Shown here piece by piece: positions 9,028 to 20,206 of a stretch of DNA of 42,815 bases. How positions within the stretch are numbered: position 1 is the first letter of the stretch; every line of letters starts with the position of its first letter. Position numbers and translations under genes: made by a program. The notes beneath the pieces were generated by a model that was given only the letters and a program-made list of their open reading frames with translations, did not search any database and was not told the DNA's origin. The stretch lies in NCBI RefSeq assembly GCF_000496735.2, contig NZ_AYLO01000074.1, forward strand, positions 13,980 to 56,794, written 5' to 3'. Source of the stretch: Methyloglobulus morosus KoM1 (lineage in GTDB: Bacteria; Pseudomonadota; Gammaproteobacteria; Methylococcales; Methylomonadaceae).

Positions 9028-10110
9028 ATGCTACTTTATCTTGCCGATTATTTAATGACTTTCGAAGGCGGTTTCAGGGTATTTCATTACCTGACTTTCC
9101 GCGCCATTTTGGGCGCACTGACATCCCTGGTCATATCGTTTCTTATCGGCCCTTTCATGATAAGGAAATTGACCCGCAAAAAAATCGGTCAAAGCATACG
9201 GGAACTTGGTCCGCAATCGCATTACGAAAAAGCCGGAACGCCCACGATGGGCGGCACCTTGATATTGATCGCCATCGCCTTTAGCACCTTGATGTGGGCG
9301 GATCTGGGCAACCGTTATATCTGGGTGATTTTGCTGGTGACATTGGGTTACGGCATTATCGGATTTATCGATGATTACCGTAAGGTCGTCAAGCGAAATA
9401 GCGATGGCTTGTCGGCAAAAGCCAAGTATTTATGGCAATCCATCATCGGATTTTTGGCCGTCGTATTCCTTTACCAAACGGCTGTTGTTCCGGCAGAAAC
9501 CCAATTCTTTGTGCCGTTCTTTAAGGATGTCATGCTTGATATGGGCTTCATGTACGTCATCCTCAGTTACTTTGTCATCGTCGGCACCAGCAATGCCGTC
9601 AATTTGACCGATGGGCTGGATGGTCTGGCGATCATGCCGACCGTCATGGTGGCAGCGGGGCTGGGTATTTTTGCTTACCTTTCAGGCCACGTCGGTTTCT
9701 CGGAATATTTAGCTATCCCTTACCTGCCCAACGCGGGTGAATTGATCGTTTTTTGTGCGGCATTGATAGGGGCAGGATTGGGCTTCTTATGGTTTAACAC
9801 TTATCCTGCAATGGTATTCATGGGTGATGTCGGTGCATTGGCCTTGGGTGGCGCATTAGGTGTTTTGGCGGTATTGGTCAGGCAGGAGATTGTCTTGATT
9901 ATCATGGGTGGAGTATTCGTCATGGAAACCTTATCTGTCATGATCCAGGTGGCATCCTACAAAATGACCGGCAAGCGAGTATTTAAGATGGCACCCATCC
10001 ATCATCATTTTGAACTGAAAGGCTGGCCCGAGCCACGGGTGATCGTCCGCTTCTGGATTATTACTTTCATCCTGGTATTGGTCGGTTTGGCGACGTTAAA
10101 GCTGAGATGA
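9028..10110 (+). CDS. mraY: Phospho-MurNAc-pentapeptide transferase MraY
   Basis: MraY transfers phospho-MurNAc-pentapeptide from UDP to undecaprenyl phosphate, forming lipid I at the inner membrane. The 360-residue protein has about ten hydrophobic segments. Family motifs are clear: [18 protein letters not shown] (the catalytic Asp pair), [21 protein letters not shown] and the histidine-rich [13 protein letters not shown]. The murD ATG lies within the final codons (ATGA overlap), a strong sign of coupled translation. Confidence 0.97.
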   Translation: MLLYLADYLMTFEGGFRVFHYLTFRAILGALTSLVISFLIGPFMIRKLTRKKIGQSIRELGPQSHYEKAGTPTMGGTLILIAIAFSTLMWADLGNRYIWVILLVTLGYGIIGFIDDYRKVVKRNSDGLSAKAKYLWQSIIGFLAVVFLYQTAVVPAETQFFVPFFKDVMLDMGFMYVILSYFVIVGTSNAVNLTDGLDGLAIMPTVMVAAGLGIFAYLSGHVGFSEYLAIPYLPNAGELIVFCAALIGAGLGFLWFNTYPAMVFMGDVGALALGGALGVLAVLVRQEIVLIIMGGVFVMETLSVMIQVASYKMTGKRVFKMAPIHHHFELKGWPEPRVIVRFWIITFILVLVGLATLKLR

Positions 10111-11534
10111 AATTGGATCAAGAAACCGTTAAAGTTCGTTTAAAGGCTAATTTAGGTCTGGATACGGTTACGTCAAAAATCGTGGTCGTGGGCCTTGGGG
10201 TCACAGGACTTTCAGTGGCGCGTTTCTTGTCGGGATTAGGGTTTGATTTTGTTATTGCTGATAGCCGAGAGCAACCGTCCGGTAAAGGTCAATTACAAAA
10301 AGAATTGGGAAATATAACGGTGGTTTCCGGCGCGTTTGACAGTGAGCTATTCAATAATGCGAGCCATCTAGTCGTGAGCCCTGGTGTCCCCTTAACTGAA
10401 AAAGCTATAACGGAGGCCATTAGTAAAGATGTTCAAATTATCGGTGATATTGACTTGTTTGCCTGTTCTATGGACGAGCCCGTTGTTGCAATAACCGGCT
10501 CCAACGGCAAAAGCACAGTGACCACCATGCTCGGTGAAATGGCGAGTGCGGCAGGAAAGAAAGTAGGTGTGGGCGGAAACTTAGGGGTGCCCGCATTAGA
10601 TTTGTTGGAACAACAAGCAGAATTGTATGTACTGGAGCTTTCCAGCTTTCAGTTGGAACGGACCAGCCAATTAAACGCCACTGCCGCAACGGTATTGAAT
10701 GTCACCGCCGACCATTTGGACAGGCACGTAGACCTAGCTGATTACGCGGAACAAAAGCAACGGGTCTTTATGGGCGATGGGTTTATGGTTATTAACGCCG
10801 ATGACCCGATAGTCGTCGCAATGCAGGAAACGGGTAGAAATACGCTTACTTTTTCAATACAGGCTATCGCTGATTTTTGGATCGGGAAAGAGAACGGCAT
10901 CGAGTGCTTAATGCATGGAAATAACCCCTTAATGCCCTTATCGGAATTGCCTCTTGAAGGTCGACACAATGCCGCAAACGCCCTGGCCGCGTTAGCATTA
11001 GGGACGACAGTTGGTTTGGACGAACAAGCTATGTGCAAAGCCCTTAAAGGGTTCAAAGGGTTGGCGCACAGGATGCAACGCGTAGCTGAAATCTGTGGTG
11101 TTGTGTGGGTGAATGATTCCAAAGCAACCAACATCGGTGCTTGTGTTGCGGCATTGCAAGGCTATGAAGAGAAAGTCATCCTAATCGCTGGCGGCGACTC
11201 GAAAGGTGCGGACATGGCTGATTTGATTCCTGCGGTCAAGGAAAAAGCGAAAGCTGTTGTGTTAATGGGAAAAGATGCGGGACAAATTGAAAAAGCCATC
11301 AACGGCTGCGTGCCCGTGCATACGGTCTTAAACATGCAGCAAGCCGTAAGTATTGCTGCAAGCTTAGCGCAGGCGGGCGATAGTGTATTGCTTTCCCCCG
11401 CCTGCGCCAGTCTCGACCAGTACAAAAATTACCAGGACCGAGGCGACCAGTTTACTAAAGCGGTACTGGATTTGGTTAGCTTAAACCGTGCTTGCAGGAT
11501 GACGGCATTCCCATCGTCCAGGTTGAACGCATGA
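10107..11534 (+). CDS. murD: UDP-MurNAc-L-alanine:D-glutamate ligase MurD
   Basis: MurD adds D-glutamate to UDP-MurNAc-L-Ala using ATP. It has an N-terminal Rossmann-type segment ([16 protein letters not shown]), the ATP loop [13 protein letters not shown] near residue 130, [21 protein letters not shown] and the C-terminal [11 protein letters not shown]. At 475 residues it is slightly longer than usual: about 23 residues precede the Rossmann strand and about 20 follow the last conserved motif. The ATG is fixed by the 4-base overlap with mraY, and its own stop overlaps the ftsW ATG. Confidence 0.95.
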   Translation: MKLDQETVKVRLKANLGLDTVTSKIVVVGLGVTGLSVARFLSGLGFDFVIADSREQPSGKGQLQKELGNITVVSGAFDSELFNNASHLVVSPGVPLTEKAITEAISKDVQIIGDIDLFACSMDEPVVAITGSNGKSTVTTMLGEMASAAGKKVGVGGNLGVPALDLLEQQAELYVLELSSFQLERTSQLNATAATVLNVTADHLDRHVDLADYAEQKQRVFMGDGFMVINADDPIVVAMQETGRNTLTFSIQAIADFWIGKENGIECLMHGNNPLMPLSELPLEGRHNAANALAALALGTTVGLDEQAMCKALKGFKGLAHRMQRVAEICGVVWVNDSKATNIGACVAALQGYEEKVILIAGGDSKGADMADLIPAVKEKAKAVVLMGKDAGQIEKAINGCVPVHTVLNMQQAVSIAASLAQAGDSVLLSPACASLDQYKNYQDRGDQFTKAVLDLVSLNRACRMTAFPSSRLNA

Positions 11535-12706
11535 ACAGGCAATCTATCACGTCACGGAAACAAAAATTTTACTTGGACCCTTTATTGGTTGCGATAACAG
11601 TTAGCTTGTTATTCATCGGCTTTATCATGGTGGTATCCTCGTCTTTGCATTTGGGCGTGGAACAGAAACAAGATAGTTTTTATTATCCAATCAGACAATT
11701 GGTACATATTGTTTTAGGGCTTGTTTTAGCCGTAGGTGTTGCTAAAACTCCCTTGGAAAGTTGGGAAAAAATAGCGCCTGGGTTATTCATTGGCGGGTTG
11801 TTCCTGCTGGTAATCGTGCTAATTCCGGGCCTTGGGGTAAAGGTCAACGGCAGTATCCGTTGGTTGTCGGTGGCTGGGCTCCGTATACAAGTGTCCGAGG
11901 TGGTGAAGTTTTTTTCGGTGATTTATATGGCGAGTTACGTAACACGGCATCAGGATCATCTGCAAGGCTCGGCTTTTGGGATTATCAAGCCCTTGTTGTT
12001 GTTCGCTGTCGCTTGCGTCCTGTTACTGCTGGAGCCCGATTTTGGCTCGGCCGTCGTCATTCTTATGATCGCCATGGGCATGATGTTTCTGGGCGGGGCT
12101 CGATTGAAACAGTTCATTATCTTGCTGTCATTGCTTTTCGGGTTGGCGGCATCCTTGGTTATTGTTGCGCCGTATCGGATGGCAAGGGTGCTTAGCTTCC
12201 TTAAACCTTTTGATGATTATTTAAAGTCAGGATACCAACTTTCCCAAGCGCTCATCTCTTTTGGACGCGGCGAAACGCTGGGTGTCGGGCTTGGTAGCGG
12301 AATTCAAAAATTGTTTTATTTACCGGAAGCACACACAGACTTTTTGTTTTCGGTTATCGGGGAAGAGTTGGGTTTGCTCGGTGTGACAACAGTAATCGCA
12401 TTGTTCGCCTTATTGATATGGCGGACATTCGCCGTGGCAAAAGCGGCAGAACAGGCAGGGCAACGGTTTTCGGCTTTCGTTGCTTATGGGCTGGGTATTT
12501 GGTTGGGCTTTCAGTCGTTCGTCAATATGGGTGTCAACATGGGCATTTTGCCTACCAAGGGCTTGACTTTGCCTTTAATGAGTTATGGCGGTAGCAGTAT
12601 GATGGTTATGTGCTGCGCCGTTTCGCTATTGTTTAGGGTGCATAGCGAAACCGCCGCACTCGATGCCCAAGCTACGCAAGCGAGGCCGACATGGGCAAGC
12701 GCATAG
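11531..12706 (+). CDS. ftsW: Septal peptidoglycan polymerase FtsW
   Basis: FtsW is the SEDS-family glycosyltransferase that polymerises lipid II at the septum together with FtsI. The 391-residue protein is a polytopic membrane protein. Visible SEDS motifs are NGSIRWLSVAGLRIQVSE, LLLEPDFGSAVVI (with the catalytic Asp), SGYQLSQALISFGRGE and LPLMSYGGSSM. A TTG at 11492 in the same frame would extend it into the murD coding region. The ATG at 11531 is chosen because it gives the ATGA overlap with the murD stop. It overlaps murG by 16 bases. Confidence 0.95.
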   Translation: MNRQSITSRKQKFYLDPLLVAITVSLLFIGFIMVVSSSLHLGVEQKQDSFYYPIRQLVHIVLGLVLAVGVAKTPLESWEKIAPGLFIGGLFLLVIVLIPGLGVKVNGSIRWLSVAGLRIQVSEVVKFFSVIYMASYVTRHQDHLQGSAFGIIKPLLLFAVACVLLLLEPDFGSAVVILMIAMGMMFLGGARLKQFIILLSLLFGLAASLVIVAPYRMARVLSFLKPFDDYLKSGYQLSQALISFGRGETLGVGLGSGIQKLFYLPEAHTDFLFSVIGEELGLLGVTTVIALFALLIWRTFAVAKAAEQAGQRFSAFVAYGLGIWLGFQSFVNMGVNMGILPTKGLTLPLMSYGGSSMMVMCCAVSLLFRVHSETAALDAQATQARPTWASA

Positions 12707-13746
12707 TTATCATGGCAGGCGGCACAGGTGGGCATGTGTTCCCCGCGTTGGCGGTTGCGTTATGGTTTATTGACCATGGTTGGGATGTCAGTTGGCTGGG
12801 TACGCACAAGGGATTGGAAAGTAAAGTCGTACCCGAAAACGGTATTGAAATAGACTGGCTGTCAGTCGCGGGGGTAAGGGGGAAAGGCCTACTGTGCAAG
12901 CTTTTATCAGGCTTCAAACTCGTCAAAGCGTGTGGGCAAGCGCTCGTTATCTTACGTCGCCGTCGGCCCGATGTCGTGTTGGGCATGGGTGGTTTTGTGG
13001 CTGGGCCGGGAGGGTTGATGGCAAAAGTTTTGGGCCTACCTTTAGTTATCCACGAACAGAATCGTATACCGGGTACAACCAATCGGCTATTGGCAAAGAT
13101 CGCGAATCAAGTTCTGGAAGCCTTTCCGAATAGTTTCAAAAAAGCAACCAACGCCAAGTGTACGGGTAACCCATTACGTAAGGAGTTTGAAGCGATTGCG
13201 CACGAAACAAAAACCGAACGAGGAAGCCACCTACGGCTATTAATTTTAGGTGGTAGCCAAGGCGCGCAAGTGTTGAATGAAGTCATTCCCGATGCGCTGG
13301 CAAACTTAAAAGGATTGGAAGTAAAACACCAAACCGGCGTTGCCATGCAAGAGCAAGTCGCTAAGCGCTATCAAGAACTGGGCATTAAGGCAGAAGCGAC
13401 GGCATTTATAAAGGATATGGTATCGGCTTATCGGTGGGCAGACATCATTGTTTGCCGCGCTGGCGCAATGACCGTAAGTGAGGTTGCTGCAATGCGTTTG
13501 CCAGCGATTTTAATCCCATTACCCCATGCGATAGACGACCACCAAATGGCGAATGCGCGTTATTTGGCTGATGCAGGGGCAGGATTGATATTGCCACAAA
13601 AAGAATTGAACGCAAAGAACCTGATCGAACAGATAACCTTAGCCCAACAACAACTTGAAGGCATGGCCAAGGCTGCAAAACAGTGTGCACGGTTGGATGC
13701 TACCGAGTCGGTTGCAAGGTTTTGTATGGATGAGGTTGGCAGATGA
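12691..13746 (+). CDS. murG: UDP-GlcNAc:lipid I GlcNAc transferase MurG
   Basis: MurG converts lipid I to lipid II on the cytoplasmic face of the membrane. The N-terminal glycine loop [14 protein letters not shown], the [11 protein letters not shown] motif, [12 protein letters not shown], the second glycine-rich loop LGGSQGAQ and the C-terminal sugar-nucleotide motif [10 protein letters not shown] are all present in order. Length is 351 residues. The start codon lies 16 bases inside ftsW, and the stop overlaps the murC ATG (ATGA). Confidence 0.96.
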   Translation: MGKRIVIMAGGTGGHVFPALAVALWFIDHGWDVSWLGTHKGLESKVVPENGIEIDWLSVAGVRGKGLLCKLLSGFKLVKACGQALVILRRRRPDVVLGMGGFVAGPGGLMAKVLGLPLVIHEQNRIPGTTNRLLAKIANQVLEAFPNSFKKATNAKCTGNPLRKEFEAIAHETKTERGSHLRLLILGGSQGAQVLNEVIPDALANLKGLEVKHQTGVAMQEQVAKRYQELGIKAEATAFIKDMVSAYRWADIIVCRAGAMTVSEVAAMRLPAILIPLPHAIDDHQMANARYLADAGAGLILPQKELNAKNLIEQITLAQQQLEGMAKAAKQCARLDATESVARFCMDEVGR

Positions 13747-15200
13747 TTGCATCTATCACACCAGAACCGAACCGCGAATTCGGCAATATCAAATGGATAC
13801 ATTTTGTCGGAATTGGCGGGACCGGTATGTGCGGTATCGCGGAAGTTTTGCATAACCTGGGTTACACCGTATCGGGATCGGATATCAAAGAAAGCACCGT
13901 TACCCAACGGCTGGTTCAACTAGGTGTAAAAGTCGCGATAGGCCATCAACGTGACAATATTAAACAAGCCGATGTCGTGGTCGTTTCCAGCGCAATAGAC
14001 CGTACCAATGATGAAGTCGATGAAGCTTACCTTAATCGGATTCCCGTCATCCCTCGTGCCGAGATGTTGGCAGAATTGATGCGCTTCCGCTTTGGTATTG
14101 CAGTTGCCGGTACCCATGGAAAAACCACAACGACCAGCTTGACGGTTTCCATGCTTGCCGAAGGCGGCTTGGATCCCACTTACGTGATTGGCGGGCGTTT
14201 AAATAGTGCGGGCGTTAATGCCAAGTTGGGCTTGGGAAATTATCTCGTCGCAGAAGCGGACGAGAGTGATGCCTCGTTCTTATATTTGCAGCCAATGATG
14301 GCGATAGTCACCAATATCGACCAAGACCACATGGCGACCTACCAAAACAATTACCAGCGCCTGAAAGATACTTTCATCGAGTTCCTGCATCATTTGCCTT
14401 TCTACGGACTTGCCGTTTTGTGTATCGACGATGAAGGTGTGCGGGAAGTGCTGCCGGAAATATCCAAACCCGTGACGACTTATGGTGTGCATCAGGATGC
14501 CGATGTCCGGGCGGAAAATGTAAAGCAATCAGGAATGCACACATCATTCACCGTGAGCCGCAAAGGCAAGCCGAATCCATTGCAAGTTACTTTGAATATG
14601 CCGGGTTGGCATAACATGCTCAATGCGCTTGCGGCTATTGCGGTGGCAACCGAGTTGGAAGTCGCCGATGAGGCCATCATTAAAAGTTTGGCCTCATTCA
14701 GGGGGGTCGGCAGGCGTTTTCAAATCAACGGTGACTTGCCGTTCAGTAACGGCAAGCTGACATTTGTCGATGACTACGGGCATCATCCCCGCGAGATTGC
14801 CGCAACCTTGGAGGCCTTGCGCCAAGCATGGCCTGACCGGCGATCGGTTATTGTGTTCCAGCCGCATCGATATTCACGCACCCGCGATTTATTTGAAGAT
14901 TTTGTGCATGTCCTTTCCACTGTCGATGTCTTGATATTGATGGATGTGTATTCCGCAGGGGAAAGCATTATTCCGGGTGCGGACGGTAGGGCGTTAAGTC
15001 GTGCGATACGCGTACGGGGCAAGGTTGATCCTGTCTTTGTGGAAGATCGAGAGGAGCTGGCTCCCATCTTGGCTGGGATAGTTAAAGAGGATGATGTCAT
15101 TTTAACTGTGGGGGCCGGTAATGTCGGCCAGATTGCTATGCAGTTGCCGGAACTTTTGGCAAAAGAATTGGCTGTTGTAGATGGGCATGGTAATGGCTGA
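13743..15200 (+). CDS. murC: UDP-MurNAc:L-alanine ligase MurC
   Basis: MurC adds L-alanine to UDP-MurNAc, the first stem-peptide step. Motifs include the N-terminal [17 protein letters not shown], the ATP loop [14 protein letters not shown] (about residue 120), [32 protein letters not shown] and [11 protein letters not shown]. Length is 485 residues, as usual for the family. The ATG overlaps the murG stop; its end overlaps the beginning of murB by up to 20 bases. Confidence 0.97.
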   Translation: MIASITPEPNREFGNIKWIHFVGIGGTGMCGIAEVLHNLGYTVSGSDIKESTVTQRLVQLGVKVAIGHQRDNIKQADVVVVSSAIDRTNDEVDEAYLNRIPVIPRAEMLAELMRFRFGIAVAGTHGKTTTTSLTVSMLAEGGLDPTYVIGGRLNSAGVNAKLGLGNYLVAEADESDASFLYLQPMMAIVTNIDQDHMATYQNNYQRLKDTFIEFLHHLPFYGLAVLCIDDEGVREVLPEISKPVTTYGVHQDADVRAENVKQSGMHTSFTVSRKGKPNPLQVTLNMPGWHNMLNALAAIAVATELEVADEAIIKSLASFRGVGRRFQINGDLPFSNGKLTFVDDYGHHPREIAATLEALRQAWPDRRSVIVFQPHRYSRTRDLFEDFVHVLSTVDVLILMDVYSAGESIIPGADGRALSRAIRVRGKVDPVFVEDREELAPILAGIVKEDDVILTVGAGNVGQIAMQLPELLAKELAVVDGHGNG

Positions 15201-16077
15201 ATTAAAAGGTCGCTTGTTGTCGAATGAACCGCTTATCAAATACACGAGTTGGCGTGTAGGCGGCTCAGCAGACCGACTTTACTTGCCGTTTGATAAGGAC
15301 GATTTATGTGAATTCATAAAAACCCTGCCAGAAAACGAACCGGTATTCTGGATGGGGTTGGGCAGTAATTTATTGGTGAGGGATGGCGGTATTCGAGGCA
15401 CCGTGATTAATACCAAAGGCCGCTTAAAAGAAATGCAGTTAGCGGAGGATGGGTCGGTTTATGTGGAAGCGGGTGTCCCCTGCGCTCATGTGGCGAGGTT
15501 TTGTGCGGACAATGGTTTGGTGGATGCCGAGTTTTTGGCGGGTATCCCAGGGACGATGGGCGGTGCTTTACGGATGAATGCCGGTGCATTTGGTGGCGAA
15601 ACCTGGCGCATCGTAAAAAGTGTGGAAATGTTGAATGCGAAGGGCGACGTTACCCAACGAGACCCGAAGCAATTCGAGGTCAATTACCGTTCAGTAAAGA
15701 GTGTAAACAATGAATGGTTTTTGTCGGTAAATTTATCGCTTACTCCCGGTGATTCTGCAACCAGTATCCAAAAAATCAAAAGCCTATTGGACGCTAGGTC
15801 AAAAACGCAGCCCACCAACCAACCCAGTTGCGGTTCTGTTTTCAAAAATCCAGAAGGCGATTTTGCCGCTAGGTTAATCGAAGTGACAAAACTTAAAGGA
15901 TACCGTATCGGTGGCGCATGCGTGTCTGAAAAGCACGCGAATTTTATAGTCAACACAGGCAATGCGACGGCAAGCGATATTGAAAATCTTATTAAGTATG
16001 TGAAAAGAAAAGTGCAATACATGCATGGCGTGGAATTGCAAACCGAGGTTTGTATGGTGGGTGAGGAAAAAGCGTGA
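15181..16077 (+). CDS. murB: UDP-N-acetylenolpyruvoylglucosamine reductase MurB
   Basis: MurB reduces UDP-GlcNAc-enolpyruvate to UDP-MurNAc using NADPH and FAD. The FAD-domain motifs NTSWRVGG-like ([13 protein letters not shown]), [11 protein letters not shown] and the catalytic region [18 protein letters not shown] are present, as is the C-terminal [19 protein letters not shown] with the catalytic serine context. Its ~298 residues match the shorter type II MurB rather than the longer E. coli type. Three in-frame ATGs (15181, 15187, 15193) lie inside the end of murC; which one is used is unclear because none has a strong ribosome binding site. Confidence 0.94.
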   Translation: MGMVMAELKGRLLSNEPLIKYTSWRVGGSADRLYLPFDKDDLCEFIKTLPENEPVFWMGLGSNLLVRDGGIRGTVINTKGRLKEMQLAEDGSVYVEAGVPCAHVARFCADNGLVDAEFLAGIPGTMGGALRMNAGAFGGETWRIVKSVEMLNAKGDVTQRDPKQFEVNYRSVKSVNNEWFLSVNLSLTPGDSATSIQKIKSLLDARSKTQPTNQPSCGSVFKNPEGDFAARLIEVTKLKGYRIGGACVSEKHANFIVNTGNATASDIENLIKYVKRKVQYMHGVELQTEVCMVGEEKA

Positions 16078-16994
16078 TAACAAAACCAGAAGATTTTGGC
16101 CGTGTTGCAGTATTGATGGGCGGCTGGGCTGCTGAGAGAAAGGTGTCGCTGAGAAGTGGGGCGGCAGTGTTTGAAGCCTTGATTCGTAAAGGTGTGGATG
16201 CCATTGCTATAGATATAACAGATAGTCCGATTACAGCATTGGCGGGACATCAAGTTGACCGGGTGTTCAACATCATTCATGGACGAGGCGGCGAGGATGG
16301 CGTATTGCAGTCCGTTCTTGAAGTCATGAAGATTCCCTATACCGGTTGTGGTGTGCTGGCTTCGGCGCTCAGTATGGACAAGATGCGGACTAAATTATGC
16401 TGGCTAGGATATGGCCTGCCCACGCCTAAATGGTATTTGCTGAAAAGTGCCGATGATCTTGATGCTTGCATTGAAAGGCTGGGCTTTCCTGTCATCGTCA
16501 AACCCGCCCAGGAAGGCTCAAGCATAGGGATGAGTAAAGCCAATAACCGGGATGAATTGGCAAAGGCTTTAGAAGTGGCTGCTGAATTTAACTGTGATGT
16601 GTATGCAGAATCTTGGGTAGTGGGTAAGGAATACACGGTGGCTGTGCTCGACGGCAAAGCATTGCCTGTTATTCGATTGGAAACGCCTAATGCCTTCTAT
16701 GATTATGAAGCCAAATATAACGCCACCACGACTAAGTACCATTGCCCTAGTGGATTAAGTGATGGACAAGAGCAAGCGCTACAGCAGTTGGCAGTACAGG
16801 CAAGCGAGGTGGTGGGCGTTAAAGGGTGGGGCAGGATTGATGTGTTCATTGATGAATCTGGTCAACCTCAACTCATTGAAATCAACACCGTGCCGGGCAT
16901 GACCGACCACAGTCTGGTTCCTATGGCAGCTAAACAAGCGGGAATCGGATTTGATGACTTGGTTTGGAGAATCCTGGAAACCAGTTGTCGGTAG
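16074..16994 (+). CDS. ddlB: D-alanine:D-alanine ligase DdlB
   Basis: This ATP-grasp ligase makes the D-Ala-D-Ala dipeptide used by MurF. Family motifs: VLMGGWAAERKVSLRSG at the N-terminus, HGRGGEDGVLQ, PVIVKPAQEGSSIGMS (ATP-grasp lysine and flexible loop) and the metal-binding IEINTVPGMTDHSLVP. Length is 306 residues. The start is a GTG whose last two bases form the murB TGA stop (GTGA overlap), with GAGG eight bases upstream. Six bases separate it from ftsQ. Confidence 0.96.
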   Translation: MITKPEDFGRVAVLMGGWAAERKVSLRSGAAVFEALIRKGVDAIAIDITDSPITALAGHQVDRVFNIIHGRGGEDGVLQSVLEVMKIPYTGCGVLASALSMDKMRTKLCWLGYGLPTPKWYLLKSADDLDACIERLGFPVIVKPAQEGSSIGMSKANNRDELAKALEVAAEFNCDVYAESWVVGKEYTVAVLDGKALPVIRLETPNAFYDYEAKYNATTTKYHCPSGLSDGQEQALQQLAVQASEVVGVKGWGRIDVFIDESGQPQLIEINTVPGMTDHSLVPMAAKQAGIGFDDLVWRILETSCR

Positions 16995-17000
16995 AGGGTT

Positions 17001-17741
17001 ATGCAAGTTGTAAAAACACTCTTGGTATTGGTGCTATTGGTGTTGGCGGTTTGGGGGCTGCGGCAGCAGGTTGTAAGCGACAAAGTGACTGAATCATTGC
17101 CTATAAGATATGTGAGGACGGAAGGTGTTTTTCAGTACCTTAGCAAGGATGAATTAAAAGCATCGTTGTTGCCGTTGGTGACGGCCAGTATTTTCGATGC
17201 GGATATGCAGCTCATACATGCAACCGTTGCAAAGTTGGCATGGGTAAAAAGCGTATCTGTTGAGCGAGTTTGGCCGGATACCATCGACATTAAGGTGCAT
17301 GAACGCAAGGCTTATGTACGTTGGGGAGAAAATGGCCTGTTGACTGAATACGGCGAGCTGTTTATGCCTAATAATGCGGATCAATTTAAGTCATTGCTCT
17401 TGGTCGAAGGCCCAAAGCAACAAGAAGCCAAGACCTTAGAGATTATGAAAGGCGTAAAAACGGCATTAAGCGACCAAGCCTTGGAACTGGCGGAGTTTGC
17501 TGTTAATGACAGGGAAGCATGGAAAATTAAATTAAAGACAGGGTTGGAAATATTGTTGGGGCGAACCGGGCAATTAGAAAAATTACAGCGGTTCTTGCAG
17601 ACTTTCCCCGTTTTGGGGCAAGAGAAAATCGCAGCAATGCAAGTGGTTGATTTGCGTTATCCCAATGGTTATGCCGTGTCATGGAAGCCAGATAGTGAGC
17701 CGATAGAGTGGGTTAAATCAAATCCCCAGGACACCAATTAG
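17001..17741 (+). CDS. ftsQ: Cell division protein FtsQ
   Basis: FtsQ is a bitopic divisome protein that recruits FtsL and FtsB. The 246-residue product has a very short cytoplasmic N-terminus, one membrane helix (about residues 5-20), a POTRA domain starting around YVRTEGVFQYLSKDEL and containing WVKSVSVERVWPDTIDIKVHERKAYVRW, then a beta domain ending in YPNGYAVSWK. It is preceded by AGAGGG as a ribosome binding site. Sequence identity in this family is low, but topology and position between ddlB and ftsA make the assignment firm. Confidence 0.92.
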   Translation: MQVVKTLLVLVLLVLAVWGLRQQVVSDKVTESLPIRYVRTEGVFQYLSKDELKASLLPLVTASIFDADMQLIHATVAKLAWVKSVSVERVWPDTIDIKVHERKAYVRWGENGLLTEYGELFMPNNADQFKSLLLVEGPKQQEAKTLEIMKGVKTALSDQALELAEFAVNDREAWKIKLKTGLEILLGRTGQLEKLQRFLQTFPVLGQEKIAAMQVVDLRYPNGYAVSWKPDSEPIEWVKSNPQDTN

Positions 17742-17775
17742 ATAGTCAATATCAAGATGACACAGAGCAAATAAT

Positions 17776-19002
17776 ATGGCGAAAAAAACAGAGCGAAATT
17801 TAATTGTAGGGCTGGACATAGGTACTTCCAAGGTTGCTGCAATCGTCGGTGAATTATCTAGCGAAGGGCATATAGAAGTTATCGGTATAGGCTCAACGGC
17901 CTCCCGTGGCTTGAAGAAAGGCGTCGTCGTCAATTTAGAATCGACAGTCCAATCCATCCAGCGCGCAATAGAAGAAGCCGAATTAATGGCAGGATGCCAG
18001 ATTAAATCCGTGTTTGCAGGCATTGCGGGTAGCCATATCCGCAGCCTAAACTCGCATGGCGTGGTCGCTATCAAGGACAAGGAAGTCACCCAGTACGATA
18101 TTGATAGGGTGATAGATTCCGCTCGTGCCGTTGCTGTCCCCGCAGACCAGAAAATCCTGCACATCTTGCCACAAGAATTCATCATCGACCTTCAGGACGG
18201 CATTAAGGAGCCTATCGGCATGTCGGGCATAAGGCTGGAAGCCAGGGTTCACATGGTGACGGGCAGCGTCAGTGCATCGCAAAACATCATCAAATGCATT
18301 CGGCGTTGTGGCCTGGAGGTTGAAGACATCGTGCTGGAGCAATTGGCGTCCTGCAATTCGGTGTTGACCGAAGACGAGAAAGACTTAGGGGTCTGTTTAA
18401 TAGATATTGGCGGTGGCACTACCGATATAGCCATTTTTGTGGAGGGTGCGATTAAACACACTGCCGTTATTCCCATTGCTGGCGACCAGGTAACTAATGA
18501 CATTGCCGTGGCGTTGCGTACACCTACCGTCAGTGCCGAGGAAATCAAGCGTAAATACGCTTGTGCGCTAACGCAACTCGCTAGCGTCGATGGGGTAATT
18601 GAGGTTCCCAGTATTGGTGACCGTCCGCCTCGAAAGATTTCCACACAAAATTTAGCCGAGATAATTGAGCCTCGGTACGAAGAGTTGATGTTGCTCGTGC
18701 AATCGGAGCTAAGGCGCAGTGGCTACGAGGAATTGATTGCCGCAGGGATCGTGTTGACTGGCGGTAGCTCGAAGGTGACGGGATTGATCGAATTAGCGGA
18801 AGAAATTTTCCACATGCCAGTGCGTATGGGAGTGCCGCAAAATGTCAGCGGATTGACGGAAGTGGTGAAGAATCCAGTCCATTCGACTGGGGTTGGGTTA
18901 TTGATGTACGGCAAGGAACATCAAGGCGGTAATAGGGGTGTTGAATCAGAGGATATGGGTTTTTTTGCGAAAGTGAAAAGTTGGTTTCAGGGTAATTTTT
19001 AA
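17776..19002 (+). CDS. ftsA: Cell division protein FtsA
   Basis: FtsA is an actin-like ATPase that tethers FtsZ filaments to the membrane. The phosphate-1 segment VGLDIGTSKVAAIVGE, the phosphate-2 region DIGGGTTDIAIF and the adenosine motif IVLTGGSSKVTGL are present. The C-terminus VKSWFQGNF is the short amphipathic membrane-targeting helix. Length is 408 residues. The preceding 34 bases contain no obvious terminator, so it is probably cotranscribed with ftsQ and ftsZ. Confidence 0.97.
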   Translation: MAKKTERNLIVGLDIGTSKVAAIVGELSSEGHIEVIGIGSTASRGLKKGVVVNLESTVQSIQRAIEEAELMAGCQIKSVFAGIAGSHIRSLNSHGVVAIKDKEVTQYDIDRVIDSARAVAVPADQKILHILPQEFIIDLQDGIKEPIGMSGIRLEARVHMVTGSVSASQNIIKCIRRCGLEVEDIVLEQLASCNSVLTEDEKDLGVCLIDIGGGTTDIAIFVEGAIKHTAVIPIAGDQVTNDIAVALRTPTVSAEEIKRKYACALTQLASVDGVIEVPSIGDRPPRKISTQNLAEIIEPRYEELMLLVQSELRRSGYEELIAAGIVLTGGSSKVTGLIELAEEIFHMPVRMGVPQNVSGLTEVVKNPVHSTGVGLLMYGKEHQGGNRGVESEDMGFFAKVKSWFQGNF

Positions 19003-19035
19003 TCATTAGTCAAGTCTTACTATGAGGGTGTAATC

Positions 19036-20196
19036 ATGAAATATGAATTAATAGACAGTTGTAGCGAAAATGCAGTAATCAAGGTTATCGGTGTGGGCGG
19101 CGGTGGCGGCAATGCGGTCAATCACATGGTCGATTGCCATATTGAAGGCGTGGAATTCATTTGTGCCAATACCGATGCACAAGCGCTTAGAAAATTGAAC
19201 ACCAGCACCATTATCCAACTGGGTGTTGAACTGACTAAAGGCTTGGGTGCGGGAACAAATCCCGATGTAGGCAAGCAGGCCGCTGTGGAGAATAAGGAAC
19301 GTATCAAGGAAGTTATTGCAGGTGCCGATATGGTTTTCCTAACCGCAGGTATGGGCGGCGGTACAGGCACTGGCGCTATTCCGGTGATTGCTGAAATCGC
19401 CAGGGAAATGGGTATTTTGACGGTTGCTGTGGTCACCAAACCGTTCTCTTTTGAGGGTAAAAAGAAAATGGCAGTTGCCGAACAAGGTATTGCCGAGCTT
19501 GAAAAATACGTGGATTCGGTCATCACGATCCCTAACGAAAAATTATTGCCGGTATTGGGCAAAAACGCTTCCTTGCTGAATGCGTTTAAAGCGGCAAATG
19601 ACGTGTTGTTGGATGCCGTCCAAGGTATTACCGACCTGATTGTCCATCCCGGCTTAATCAACGTCGATTTTGCCGACGTGCGTACCGTCATGGCGGGGAT
19701 GGGCGCGGCCATTATGGGTACAGGCGTAGCCAAGGGCGAAAATCGCGCACGGCAAGCGGCGGAAAAGGCCATCGCCTGTCCGTTACTCGAAGACATTAAC
19801 TTGCAAGGCGCGCGGGGTATTTTGGTCAATATTTCTGCGGCTGACATGGGTATCGCCGAATTTGATGAAGTCGGTAATATCGTCCACCAATTCTCCTCAG
19901 AGGATGCCGTCATTAAAATTGGTACCGCCATTGATTCATCCTTGGGTGATGAAATCAAGGTTACGGTCGTTGCTACGGGAATGGGTTTGCCTCGAGCTCA
20001 AGTCATAAGGCCAGCCGACAGGCTGATGCAAAAAGCTGCAGCCGGAGAAATAAACTATGGCGTGCTGGATAAGCCAACCGTCATGCGGCAGAATCGTCCA
20101 GAAATTCGGGAAACCCGTTTTGGGGCGCAACCCAAAAAAGAAATGGATTTGGATTATCTTGACATTCCAGCTTTTCTGAGAAGACAGGCTGATTGA
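19036..20196 (+). CDS. ftsZ: Cell division protein FtsZ
   Basis: FtsZ is the tubulin-like GTPase that forms the Z ring. The GTP-binding tubulin signature GGGTGTG is at residues 107-113, the N-terminal VIGVGGGGGNAVNHM loop is intact, and NVDFADVRTVM is the synergy (T7) region. The C-terminal peptide LDYLDIPAFLRR is the conserved tail that binds FtsA and ZipA. Length is 386 residues, with a short C-terminal linker. The ATG follows a GAGGGTG ribosome binding site. Confidence 0.98.
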   Translation: MKYELIDSCSENAVIKVIGVGGGGGNAVNHMVDCHIEGVEFICANTDAQALRKLNTSTIIQLGVELTKGLGAGTNPDVGKQAAVENKERIKEVIAGADMVFLTAGMGGGTGTGAIPVIAEIAREMGILTVAVVTKPFSFEGKKKMAVAEQGIAELEKYVDSVITIPNEKLLPVLGKNASLLNAFKAANDVLLDAVQGITDLIVHPGLINVDFADVRTVMAGMGAAIMGTGVAKGENRARQAAEKAIACPLLEDINLQGARGILVNISAADMGIAEFDEVGNIVHQFSSEDAVIKIGTAIDSSLGDEIKVTVVATGMGLPRAQVIRPADRLMQKAAAGEINYGVLDKPTVMRQNRPEIRETRFGAQPKKEMDLDYLDIPAFLRRQAD

Positions 20197-20206
20197 ATTA
20201 TATGGC

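Noticed and set aside
11761-12195. 144-codon frame inside ftsW in another frame
   Set aside because: Overlaps the conserved SEDS domain on the same strand; Gly/Arg/Trp-rich translation typical of a shifted frame.
19122-19958. 278-codon open frame on the minus strand inside ftsZ
   Set aside because: It is antisense to a clear, conserved gene, has Ser/Pro/Thr-rich low-information translation and no ribosome binding site.
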